From assembly GCA_002685655.1 (NCBI GenBank), contig NYXM01000205.1:1-15875 (forward strand): 15,875 nt of DNA, in the 5' to 3' direction. Positions within the stretch are counted from its first letter, which is position 1, and every line of letters begins with the position of its first letter. This stretch comes from Planctomycetaceae bacterium. Lineage in GTDB: Bacteria > Planctomycetota > Planctomycetia > Pirellulales > Pirellulaceae. Below, piece after piece: positions 8,180 to 15,397 of the stretch. The notes beneath the pieces are model-generated. The model worked only from the letters and a program-made list of their open reading frames with translations, made no database searches and was not told the DNA's origin. The position numbers were made by a program, and so were the translations under genes.

Positions 8180-10806
8180 GGCTGGTCATCCGACTTGGCT
8201 GGTGTTTCGAGATCTTCAGTCTCCGCGATTTTGTCCAATATCACCAGCAATTGGCGATGGGCGGCCCGGAATCGAGGTGCTTCCTCCAAAGACCGCAGGA
8301 CTTCGCGCCGCGCCGCGGACAATTCTGACAGTTCCGTGAGATGCATCGCCAGACGGAAGTGCACATCCGCGGGATCAATTGGGTCCAAGGCCACCAAAGC
8401 ACGCAGCGCCGTGATGGCCCGCGGGCTGTCGTTGAGTTGTTCCGCTGTGCGAGCGATCACGCGGTGTGGTGCGGCGATCAGTGGATTGACTCCCAATAAC
8501 CGATCAGCGGTTTTCAAAGCAGCGTCCCAGTCTTCTTGCTCGATGCACAAGTCCATCAATCGACCCAACGCGTCGACATCGTCGTCGGACAGCGCCGTTA
8601 GCTGTTCTAACACCGCCCGCTCTTCCTTCGTTTCGCCCAATTCTCGATGAACTTTGGCAAGCATGGTGTAGGCGTTGCCAATTTCGTGGTAATCAGGGAA
8701 CAGCGCGATGATCTCGGGCAACAGTGTCTTGGCGTCGTTCCAGCGGCTCTGTTGGATCAAGGCGGCCGCCAGGCGTGACATGGCGACGAAATGATTGGGG
8801 TGCGTCGCCACCCACAACTTCAGTGTCGCGACGTCTGCGTCTTGGGGCAGATCCGCTTCGCTCCAGTCCGCCTTGGGGGCCATCTGTTCGGCTTGTTGCC
8901 GAGCGAAGGTGGCAAATTCGTCGTCCAAAACCTCCAACGAGCCCGTGTAACGAGCCAGCGAATCGTTGATCGACATCCCAACGCCCAGATCGTCCAGCAC
9001 ACGCTGCAATGTTTCCAACCCATGACGTTCGATCAGAAACTCAACGACCAGCGAGGACTCGAAATAGGCGAATTGCAGGTGCATCGCCGACGGCGGCTGC
9101 AGGAACGCGCCGCTCAACTGACTGACCGGTGTTAAGGCGCCCTCCAGGATCATCTGGCGATAGCTGGGCGTCATCGTTTGGCCCCAAGTCGCGTTGGCTT
9201 GGCGCTCTTCGTAAACCGAAATCCCCTCACTCAGCCAACGCGGCATCTTGTTGTGCGTCTTTTCCAGCGTGACGACATGACAGAACTCATGCCACAAGAC
9301 CGCTTCCCAATTGGCTGGCGTGCTGCCGCGTGACGCGGGGCTGTTGGCTGTAATCACACGACCAAAACAGACCCCTAGAAAACCATCGCCCCCGGGCAGG
9401 CCGAATGTGCGGATCGCAAAATCGGCCTGACGTGGAAAAATCTCGACCAATACCCGCTCGTCAATCGTGACGTTGTACTTGGCACAAAGCGTTGCCTTGG
9501 CCTCGCCGAGCAGATCCAGCGCGCGTTGGCCATACAGTTGCGCTTCGCGAGGTTCCATGCGAACGACAAACCCTGGCGTTTCTAGCGTCTGGAATCGTTT
9601 GAGGTTGTTCTGCAAAGTGACAAGATTGTGTGCGACCACGTTGTAGCCGTCCTGTTGGTTGACCTCCTTGGCCAGCCGCATGCCCTCTTCTTCCTGTCCC
9701 AATCGTAATAGTGCCTGGCTCAGTTCAAACTTGGCAGGCAGGTGGTCAGGCGAGACCTTTAGAACACTTCTCTGATAGGCGGCAGCTTCGGCAAAACGAT
9801 ATTTCTGGGCGAGCTTACGGCCGATGAGAAAATCGACGGTGGGATTCTCAGGCCAACTGGCGAGCCCCGTCGAGCGCAATACGTTTTCTCCGACCTGGTC
9901 ACCGCGCAAGTGTGCCAGCACTGCCAGATGGGCCCACGCGCGCGGTTCGCGGACGTTGACTTCCAAAATTTCTTGTAAGACCGCGCCCGCCTGTTCGTAA
10001 CGTTCGGCGTCGATGTGATGGTCGGCCACCATGATCAGGCTGTCGATGTGATGCGGATTGCGAGCGAGCGCCGCTTGCAGATGCCCGTCGGCCTTTTCCG
10101 CGTCGCTGGAGGCGAAAGCCTGTGCCAGCCCAAAATAGATATCGGGATCGCTCGTGTCCTGTTTCAACGCCATGCCAAACTCTTCTGCCGCCAGCTGAAA
10201 GTCATTCTTGTCCAGCGCCAACTGGCCGGAGGCAATGTAGGCATCCGTGTAACTTGGAACGCGTTTCTTGACCGCAGTGTAGACGCCATCAATGATCTTC
10301 TTGGGATCCGCGCCGCGAGATAAATAGTAGCGTCCCAAGGCAATCCGGCTGGCCGGGTCGCTATATCGCCAGCTGTTCCCGTCCGTGAGCACGTCAATCT
10401 CGTCAAGCAGCTCTTGGGCTCGATCCGACTGACCGTTATGCCGCAGCACCCTGCTACCGATCCACCTGAGCCGGACGCTGGTCTTGTAGCGCTGGAGGGC
10501 CGCTTCGAGAGTGACCAAGGCGTCTTCGTGGCGTCCTGTGATCAAGTCAGCACGGATTTTCAGCAGCCGCCAAGTTTCGCTGTATTGACCGTCGTCGATG
10601 GCAAGCTGCGCGGCGTCGGAGCACTCTAGGTACTTGCCTGTTTTGAACATCGACACCGTTTCGCTGAGATCCGCCGCCAGTAGGACTCTGGGACCCAGCA
10701 GCCCCGCAGCCGGTATCCCACAAGCCAGGGTCACACCCAAAAGGAGGAGCGACCGAGCGATTCGATTATCTGCGGGTGATCGCCCCTGTTGCAACGAAAC
10801 CGACAT
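8176..10806 (-). CDS. Exported TPR protein with central gluzincin-type (peptidase MA-like) metallopeptidase domain
   Basis: This 876-residue protein has an N-terminal signal-like segment (R15 then hydrophobic about 18-45, ending VLLAAD). Helical TPR-type repeats occupy about 50-400, for example PDIYFGLAQAFASSDAEKAD. A metallopeptidase domain follows at about 410-635, and a second TPR block runs from about 655 to 855. The zinc motif is H506-E507-F-C-H510, with E527 in WLSEGISVYEE as third ligand, the gluzincin layout of the peptidase MA family. All catalytic and ligand residues appear intact. It is the first gene of the operon; the ATG at 10806 follows a GGAGAGG stretch about 10 nt upstream. 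Its stop overlaps DUF4159. I infer a periplasmic protease or protein-binding scaffold acting with the MoxR/vWA cluster. The substrate is unknown, and a non-proteolytic role cannot be excluded. Confidence 0.92.
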   Translation of the reverse strand: MSVSLQQGRSPADNRIARSLLLLGVTLACGIPAAGLLGPRVLLAADLSETVSMFKTGKYLECSDAAQLAIDDGQYSETWRLLKIRADLITGRHEDALVTLEAALQRYKTSVRLRWIGSRVLRHNGQSDRAQELLDEIDVLTDGNSWRYSDPASRIALGRYYLSRGADPKKIIDGVYTAVKKRVPSYTDAYIASGQLALDKNDFQLAAEEFGMALKQDTSDPDIYFGLAQAFASSDAEKADGHLQAALARNPHHIDSLIMVADHHIDAERYEQAGAVLQEILEVNVREPRAWAHLAVLAHLRGDQVGENVLRSTGLASWPENPTVDFLIGRKLAQKYRFAEAAAYQRSVLKVSPDHLPAKFELSQALLRLGQEEEGMRLAKEVNQQDGYNVVAHNLVTLQNNLKRFQTLETPGFVVRMEPREAQLYGQRALDLLGEAKATLCAKYNVTIDERVLVEIFPRQADFAIRTFGLPGGDGFLGVCFGRVITANSPASRGSTPANWEAVLWHEFCHVVTLEKTHNKMPRWLSEGISVYEERQANATWGQTMTPSYRQMILEGALTPVSQLSGAFLQPPSAMHLQFAYFESSLVVEFLIERHGLETLQRVLDDLGVGMSINDSLARYTGSLEVLDDEFATFARQQAEQMAPKADWSEADLPQDADVATLKLWVATHPNHFVAMSRLAAALIQQSRWNDAKTLLPEIIALFPDYHEIGNAYTMLAKVHRELGETKEERAVLEQLTALSDDDVDALGRLMDLCIEQEDWDAALKTADRLLGVNPLIAAPHRVIARTAEQLNDSPRAITALRALVALDPIDPADVHFRLAMHLTELSELSAARREVLRSLEEAPRFRAAHRQLLVILDKIAETEDLETPAKSDDQP

Positions 10807-10842
10807 GCCTCAATACCTCTCCGGGCCTTCACTCACGTCCCT

Positions 10843-10863
10843 GCGTTTGGGAAAACCCAACGC
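10843..10863 (-). promoter_or_regulatory. Hairpin in the 5' leader of the TPR/MoxR operon
   Basis: In the transcript GCGUUGGG and CCCAAACGC pair around a UUUU loop with one bulged base. It lies about 37 nt before the first start codon and is not followed by a U tract, so it is not an intrinsic terminator. It could affect mRNA stability or translation of the first gene; the function is inferred. Confidence 0.45.
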
Positions 10864-10946
10864 TTACATCGTACTGGTTTTCCGATCGGCCGCTCTGGCA
10901 TCTTCATGCGCCGGCTCTGCCTGACGAGCAACTTACTCGTGACATT

Positions 10947-10975
10947 ATTGTATCCCAGCGGACCTCACACGCCAA
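10947..10975 (-). promoter_or_regulatory. Sigma70-like promoter of the six-gene operon
   Basis: On the minus strand TTGGCG (10970-10975) and TACAAT (10947-10952) are separated by exactly 17 bp. They match the -35 consensus at 4/6 and the -10 consensus at 5/6. A-rich sequence lies just upstream. Transcription would begin near 10940, giving a leader of roughly 135 nt before the TPR-peptidase ATG. A 5-bp inverted repeat (ACGAG/CTCGT, 10924-10940) sits at the predicted start and could be an operator. Confidence 0.6.
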
Positions 10976-11246
10976 ATTTCGCTTTTCAGGCAGGTTCCGA
11001 TTTTTGCATAAAACGGGTCTCTAGGCCGTGATTAAGCGAAGTGAAGTTCCGGTAGTAGGGCATGAGGAACGAATGCCTAGGGCGCGATCCCTTTTCTTGT
11101 CCAGGTCCTTTCATTGGCTTGCGGGCCGGCGCTTCCGGAAATGACCACCGACCCATCAGGAACACAAGATTAATGGGGTCTGGTCGAGCCCAGCGGGACA
11201 CTGCCAGTTATTGAACGAGCTCATTTCAACACCGAGGCAGACACCT

Positions 11247-11303
11247 TCTTGCTGACAGGCGAAAGGCTTGCTGACAGGCGAATGGCTTGCCGGCAGGCAA
11301 ATG
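11247..11303. repeat. Three 19-bp imperfect direct repeats
   Basis: Units at 11247-11265, 11266-11284 and 11285-11303 follow each other without spacers. Units 1 and 2 differ at two positions (first base t/g, second-last base a/t), and unit 3 has four changes from unit 2. Unit 3 contains a perfect TTGCC-GGCA-GGCAA stem-loop; units 1 and 2 keep it only with G-U pairs. The repeats lie about 30-85 bp downstream of the kinase stop codon. Confidence 0.85.
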
Positions 11304-11329
11304 GCCGAATTGCAGACGACGTCTTCGGC
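11304..11329 (-). terminator. Stem-loop immediately after the hybrid kinase stop codon
   Basis: GCCGAA and TTCGGC arms enclose 14 nt (11310-11323) that include GACGTC. The structure begins 2 nt after the TAG at 11331-11333. With the stem in the adjacent 19-bp repeat it could protect or end the kinase mRNA. There is no U tract, so intrinsic termination is doubtful. Confidence 0.3.
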
Positions 11330-11330
11330 T

Positions 11331-14231
11331 CTAGCAAAACTCACTTCGAAGTGCGGCGGACAGACGTGATACTTCCTCGGCAAGCTTGATGCTCTCGGCT
11401 TCGGCACCTTCCAGCTTGCTCTCTTTGCCCATTCGCTCCAAGACCCGAGCGATGGCTGCGACTTCGCTTGCTCCAAATATCTCAGCCGAGCCCTTAAGTG
11501 TGTGAGCCGTGAGCCGCAGTGATTTCGCATCCGCCGTCTGCACTGAAGATTCGACTGCTTCGAGCATCTTGGGCAACTCCTCAATCAGAAGTTCTGCTAC
11601 CTCCTTCATTGCCGAGGACCCACCGACGATGCGACTTTCTGCCTTGCGAAGATCGATGTGGGCTTCATTCGAATCCGCGCTGGTCGTGTGCTTCCCTTGA
11701 CGTTCTTGCTGCGATACTCGGCGAGCGGTTGATGGAAAAGCAGACGATGCGTACTTCTCGATAATCGCGTACAGTTCATCCGACGCAATGGGTTTCGCGA
11801 CGTAATCGTCCATTCCCGCCTCCAGGCATCGCTGCCGATCGTCGCTCATGGCTGCCGCGGTCATCGCGATGATCGGCGTATGGGACCCATCCTCTTGCTC
11901 TCGAATGATGGCCGTCGCTTCGTACCCATCCATCTCTGGCATCTGTATGTCCATAAGCACCATGTCGAAGACGTCCGTTGCAAACATGTCAATGGCTGCC
12001 TTCCCGTTTACGGCAAGTTTGATGTCATGGCCCCATGATTCGAGCAAGCCCGTCGCGACCCGCTGGTTAATGGCACCATCTTCCACGAGAAGAATTCGAA
12101 GCTTGCGGTCATGCGCTCTCTGTCTTTCCATTGTGAGAGTCGGCACAGGTCTGGCTGATTTGTTGATGATGCGCAAGACCGCTTCCGAGTTGGTTGCCGG
12201 CGATGGAGTTTCGGAGGTTCCGATCCCAAATTTTGCTGTGAAATGAAACGTCGTGCCTGTTCCGACTTTGCTCTCCAGCCACATGCGCCCTTGCATCATG
12301 CTGACCAACTGGTTTGATATTGTGAGCCCAAGGCCCGTACCGCCATAACGGCGCGTCGTGGAAGAATCTGCTTGGGCAAACTGATCGAAAATGCCTGCCT
12401 GGTTTTCGGGCGAGATGCCGATCCCAGTGTCTTTGATGGTAAAGTGAAGCGTAGCTGGTGACTCTGTTGGGGAGTCGCGTGTCACGCTGATGATCACTTC
12501 GCCCGATTCAGTGAACTTGATCGCGTTGCCAACGAGGTTCACGATGACCTGTCTGAGACGCCCGGGGTCGCCGGCGAGGTTGTCCTCCAGCTCGGGATCG
12601 ATGTGGTAAGCAAGTTCTAGCCCTTTTTGATCTGCCGCGGCGGCCAAGGTCTTGACCGTCTGACCGACGGTCTCACGGAGGCTGAAGTCGATCGTCTCGA
12701 GAAACATCTTTCCAGCTTCGATCTTCGAGAAGTCGAGGAAATCGTTAAGTAAATGCAGCAGCGAAGCTGCTGAATCCTGGACCATATGTAAATAGTTGTG
12801 TTGCTCCGACGTCAGAGGCGTGTTGGACAAGAGTTCCGTCATGCCGATGATCCCGTTCATTGGCGTACGGATTTCGTGACTCATGTTGGCAAGAAAGTCA
12901 CTCTTCGCACGGCTGACCGCTTCGGCGGCTTCTTTTGCCCGCCGTAGCTCGGCTTCGGCTTGCTTGCGCAACGTAATGTCCGTGATACTCGCCCGAATGA
13001 TACGACGATCGCTGGAAGGCAAGCGGACGAGGCGCACTTCGCAGGGGATCGGCTCGCCTTGGACGTTGCAGTGCATCCACTCGAATACGACGGTCTCACC
13101 GTCCAATGCTCGCCCAATTTTCTCGTTTGCCGAATCCAAGGAGGTTCGTCCATCGGGCTGCGTGCCTGGGCTCAAGGCGACGGGGTGCATCTTCAGGAAC
13201 TTCTCGCGAGACAGGCCGAAAAGTTGCAAGGCGTTTGGATTGCCTTCGATAAACGTGCCTGCATCAATGTCGAGCAGGAGGATGGCTTCGGTCGCGTGTT
13301 CGACAAGCGTCTTGAATCGTTGCTCGCTTTCGCGAAGTGCTTGTTCGATCTGTTCGCGTTCAGAGATCTCAGTTTTGAGCTGCGCGTTGGACGTCCGAAG
13401 CTCGGAAGTGCGTTCCTGTACCCGCATATCAAGCTGGCGCGAAGTGTGTTGGAGACGGCCAATGACCAACGTCATTCCCAGAACTGCGGCGGTGCCAAAG
13501 ATGGTAAACAGAAGCAGTGTCTGCCCAAGACTCGACCATGTTCGAGCCACAGTCGTTTCCATTTGCATTGCTACTTCGAGCACACCACGCACATCGCCGA
13601 CCTTCCAGTCGTCCTTTGGCGTATCGGGATGCGAGTTGTGGCAATCGATGCAACTCGCTCTCATGCGGTCTGCGGTTGCGTACCGCAATGTCAATCGGCC
13701 GTTGACTTCTTCGACACGAGAGAAGGGGCTATCGGGATTCGCGGAGAGTGCCTTCCATGCATCCTCGGCGAACGAATCACGTAATCCGCCGACGTTGTCG
13801 CGCCCGGGAAAGGGGTAAGGACTATAGAGGTACGTTGCCATGTCTGGGCCCGCAACGCCGATCTGCTCGCCTAACTTCATGCTCAGCGTGGCAGGTAGTG
13901 GGATCGCACCTTCGCGATCGTGATAGTCGTGCGTAACTTCAATGCCATGCTCGCGAACTCGTTCGACGACTTCCGAGCTGTAGAGCGATCGAAATGTTGC
14001 CAGGGCTTCGGAATAGGCACGCGCGTTTTCCAACGCAATCGACTTGGCAATTACAGAGTGTGCATACGATTGGTGCCATAACAATAACACGGTGGCACTG
14101 GCAATCAGCAGCGTGAGCACCAAGACAGTGTGCTTTAGCAATGCGTTTGTGAAAGCGGCAAGGATCGATTCGAACCAGCCACGTCCAGCGTGCGAGGGCT
14201 CTCTATCGAGTTGCTGTGGCTCTCGGGACAT
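11331..14231 (-). CDS. Hybrid histidine kinase with periplasmic c-heme (Tll0287/DUF3365-like) sensor domain
   Basis: Numbered from the ATG at 14231 this is a 966-residue BarA-type kinase. A membrane segment at about 34-52 leads to a periplasmic domain of roughly 180 residues that ends with CIDCH (C194, C197, H198), a covalent c-heme site, followed by VGDVRGVLEV as in DUF3365/Tll0287-like sensors. A second membrane segment (about 235-258), a coiled coil (about 262-305), a PAS domain (about 305-424), HisKA with H452 (SHEIRTPMNG) and HATPase (N-box NLVGNAIKF, DTGIGI, GGTGLGL) follow. A receiver has E717/D718, phospho-acceptor D761 and K813, and an HPt domain has H910 (AHTLKGSAE). It probably senses redox state, oxygen or NO and relays phosphate to a response regulator encoded elsewhere. 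An in-frame TTG at 14249 is possible, but AGGA at 14241-14244 favours the ATG. Confidence 0.93.
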   Translation of the reverse strand: MSREPQQLDREPSHAGRGWFESILAAFTNALLKHTVLVLTLLIASATVLLLWHQSYAHSVIAKSIALENARAYSEALATFRSLYSSEVVERVREHGIEVTHDYHDREGAIPLPATLSMKLGEQIGVAGPDMATYLYSPYPFPGRDNVGGLRDSFAEDAWKALSANPDSPFSRVEEVNGRLTLRYATADRMRASCIDCHNSHPDTPKDDWKVGDVRGVLEVAMQMETTVARTWSSLGQTLLLFTIFGTAAVLGMTLVIGRLQHTSRQLDMRVQERTSELRTSNAQLKTEISEREQIEQALRESEQRFKTLVEHATEAILLLDIDAGTFIEGNPNALQLFGLSREKFLKMHPVALSPGTQPDGRTSLDSANEKIGRALDGETVVFEWMHCNVQGEPIPCEVRLVRLPSSDRRIIRASITDITLRKQAEAELRRAKEAAEAVSRAKSDFLANMSHEIRTPMNGIIGMTELLSNTPLTSEQHNYLHMVQDSAASLLHLLNDFLDFSKIEAGKMFLETIDFSLRETVGQTVKTLAAAADQKGLELAYHIDPELEDNLAGDPGRLRQVIVNLVGNAIKFTESGEVIISVTRDSPTESPATLHFTIKDTGIGISPENQAGIFDQFAQADSSTTRRYGGTGLGLTISNQLVSMMQGRMWLESKVGTGTTFHFTAKFGIGTSETPSPATNSEAVLRIINKSARPVPTLTMERQRAHDRKLRILLVEDGAINQRVATGLLESWGHDIKLAVNGKAAIDMFATDVFDMVLMDIQMPEMDGYEATAIIREQEDGSHTPIIAMTAAAMSDDRQRCLEAGMDDYVAKPIASDELYAIIEKYASSAFPSTARRVSQQERQGKHTTSADSNEAHIDLRKAESRIVGGSSAMKEVAELLIEELPKMLEAVESSVQTADAKSLRLTAHTLKGSAEIFGASEVAAIARVLERMGKESKLEGAEAESIKLAEEVSRLSAALRSEFC

Positions 14232-14240
14232 CAGGCGCCG

Positions 14241-14244
14241 TCCT
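14241..14244 (-). promoter_or_regulatory. Shine-Dalgarno AGGA deciding the kinase start
   Basis: AGGA lies 9 nt before the ATG at 14231 and overlaps the codons following the alternative TTG at 14249. The TTG has only a weak GAG upstream, so initiation at the ATG is preferred. Confidence 0.55.
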
Positions 14245-14314
14245 ACCAAAGTCTCGTGGCACTACACGAAGAGAACGTCCTCCACGCAGAACTGCGCGAA
14301 TGTGCCAGTGAAAC

Positions 14315-14343
14315 ATCATACCGAATTGGCGTGACGTTACGAA
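14315..14343 (-). promoter_or_regulatory. Weak candidate promoter of the hybrid kinase
   Basis: The minus strand shows TATGAT (14315-14320, 5/6 to the -10 consensus) with TTCGTA 17 bp upstream (3/6 to -35). It would give a leader of about 75-80 nt. The poor -35 suggests a regulated or activator-dependent promoter, or a chance match. Confidence 0.3.
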
Positions 14344-14573
14344 ACTTTTGCTTGAATCGCTGCAATCAGCTTCACCGAGCCGAATCGCTCCGTCAAGTCT
14401 CTTCGAGGCAAGACGCGAACTGTACAGCGTTTTTTGCCAAAGGCCGCGCGGGCAGGACAGCTTGGTTCTGCAATGCCGTGGAATCAAGTGCTCGTGCTGA
14501 TGGGCGAACCACGCAAGAAACATCGTTACATAGCGCGAGCCGAGTACTCATAACCTGTCGCCCGTACCTGGCA

Positions 14574-15059
14574 TCATTTGGCCGGCTGCGCTGCGCCGTT
14601 CGCCACTACGCTCATGATGTCCATCGTGGAGATGATGCCGAGTAGTCGGTTGTGGTCATCTGTCACGGGTAAGCGATGGACGCGGTTTCGCATCATCGTC
14701 GCTGCTGCTTCAGAGATGCTGAATTCCTGGTGAATGGTCGCGACATTTGGCGTCATCTGTTCCGACACCCGTTCAGATCCAAACGCGCGAGTCAACTGTT
14801 CGATCAGCCATTGCGGTTTCGTTTCGCTGGCCCGTCCCAGATTGTGAAGCTCATCGTCTATCTCGTGTGTCAAGTCGATCAAGTCACTCGTCGAGAGCAT
14901 CCCAAGGCAGCGACCATGCGAATCAAGGACGGGCAAGGCAGATACGCGATTCTCGCAGATCAGGTCCAGGGCTTCGTGTAGTGTGTCATCTGGGTTGACC
15001 GACACGACCTGTCTGCTCATCACATCTTTGACGCGAAGCTGTTTGAATTGTTTGACCAT
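14574..15059 (-). CDS. Two-CBS-domain protein
   Basis: This 161-residue soluble protein consists of two CBS domains. The first covers about 10-65 (VKDVMSRQVVSVNPDDTLHEA ... VSALPVLD...GMLSTSDLI). A linker at about 66-95 is rich in charged residues, and the second covers about 97-152 (VSEQMTPNVATIHQEFSISEAA ... HRLPVTD...GIISTMDIM). Stand-alone CBS pairs bind adenine nucleotides such as AMP, ATP or S-adenosylmethionine and act as energy or stress sensors; the ligand here is not determinable by eye. A strong Shine-Dalgarno (AGGAGG, 15070-15075) lies 10 nt before the ATG. A sigma54-type promoter lies about 170 bp upstream, suggesting regulated expression. The kinase gene follows 342 bp downstream, so a shared transcript is possible but not shown. 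Confidence 0.93.
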   Translation of the reverse strand: MVKQFKQLRVKDVMSRQVVSVNPDDTLHEALDLICENRVSALPVLDSHGRCLGMLSTSDLIDLTHEIDDELHNLGRASETKPQWLIEQLTRAFGSERVSEQMTPNVATIHQEFSISEAAATMMRNRVHRLPVTDDHNRLLGIISTMDIMSVVANGAAQPAK

Positions 15060-15180
15060 GAGTGCTAATCCTCCTCGATGAAATCATGTGCCAGATGGCG
15101 GACGGTACGATTCACTTAAACTCCTGCAGCGCGCATGTGAAATCGATGCACACCGAATTCGTTCGAGAGCCACATAAAGA

Positions 15181-15199
15181 CCGACTTGATCAAGTTCGG
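15181..15199. promoter_or_regulatory. Palindrome in the CBS gene leader
   Basis: ACTTGATCAAGT (15184-15195) is a perfect 12-bp palindrome. With one bulge it extends to CCG/CGG arms, making a hairpin with a GATC loop. It is followed by TTTT on the plus strand and TCTTT on the minus strand, so it may be a bidirectional terminator, or an operator just downstream of the sigma54 promoter. Confidence 0.45.
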
Positions 15200-15228
15200 T
15201 TTTGCAGCTGCTGCATTAGCAATAGGAC

Positions 15229-15244
15229 GCAAAGTGCGTGCCAA
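15229..15244 (-). promoter_or_regulatory. Sigma54 (-24/-12) promoter of the CBS gene
   Basis: The minus strand reads TTGGCACGCACTTTGC. This matches the RpoN consensus TGGCAC-N5-TTGC exactly, with GG and GC separated by the required 10 nt. Transcription would start near 15217, leaving a leader of about 157 nt. Such promoters need an ATP-dependent enhancer-binding protein, none of which is encoded in this window. Confidence 0.65.
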
Positions 15245-15397
15245 GCATTGCCTGGCAGCGATTTCACCCCCTTCGTGCGCATGAATCGCTGAGTCGAACG
15301 TGAGGCGAGTGACTTCCCGAGCGGCAAGGGTGCACAGTTGCGCGATTACGCACACCTGTCATGAGAAGCATGGCCTTCGGGCTACGGACGTTCGGTC

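Larger units (their letters stand above)
10807..11330. other. Non-coding interval between the kinase gene and the MoxR operon
   Basis: This 524-bp gap separates two co-directional transcription units. It holds the operon promoter and leader (10807-10975), a short ORF without a Shine-Dalgarno (10986-11201, GTG start, judged doubtful), three 19-bp direct repeats (11247-11303) and a stem-loop beside the kinase stop (11304-11329). I found no T-rich factor-independent terminator for the kinase. Confidence 0.6.
14232..14573. other. Non-coding interval upstream of the hybrid kinase
   Basis: This 342-bp gap lies between the CBS gene and the kinase gene, both on the minus strand. I see no convincing gene or intrinsic terminator; short ORFs here lack Shine-Dalgarno sites and family features. 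It contains one weak promoter candidate (14315-14343) and the kinase Shine-Dalgarno. Confidence 0.55.
15060..15397. other. Non-coding interval upstream of the CBS gene
   Basis: This 338-bp gap separates the small membrane protein gene from the CBS gene. It contains a sigma54-like promoter (15229-15244), a palindrome (15181-15199), the CBS Shine-Dalgarno (15070-15075), and a TGCG-N6-CGCA inverted repeat (15339-15352) about 115 bp upstream of the promoter that might bind an activator. No gene was recognised in it. Confidence 0.6.

Noticed and set aside
11078..11095. Hairpin AGGG-N6-CCCT followed by TTTTCTTGT on the plus strand as a terminator
   Set aside because: Only a 4-bp stem, and no plus-strand gene ends nearby.
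10986..11201. 71-codon minus-strand open frame between the kinase and the operon
   Set aside because: GTG start without a Shine-Dalgarno and no domain recognised. It ends just upstream of the operon promoter. It could be a repeated intergenic element, but I cannot support it as a gene.
11247..11303. CRISPR-like array
   Set aside because: The repeats abut each other with no spacers and number only three.
14232..14249. TTG start adding six residues to the hybrid kinase
   Set aside because: Open but poorly supported: the ATG at 14231 has AGGA at good spacing, and the extra residues precede the conserved region.
14292..14308. Possible second sigma54 site upstream of the kinase (TGGCAC followed by CGCA)
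   Set aside because: The -24 element is exact, but the GC of the -12 element is at the wrong spacing (9 instead of 10), which sigma54 does not normally tolerate.
14203..14523. 106-codon minus-strand open frame upstream of the kinase
   Set aside because: It overlaps the start of the kinase in another frame and shows no motif or Shine-Dalgarno.
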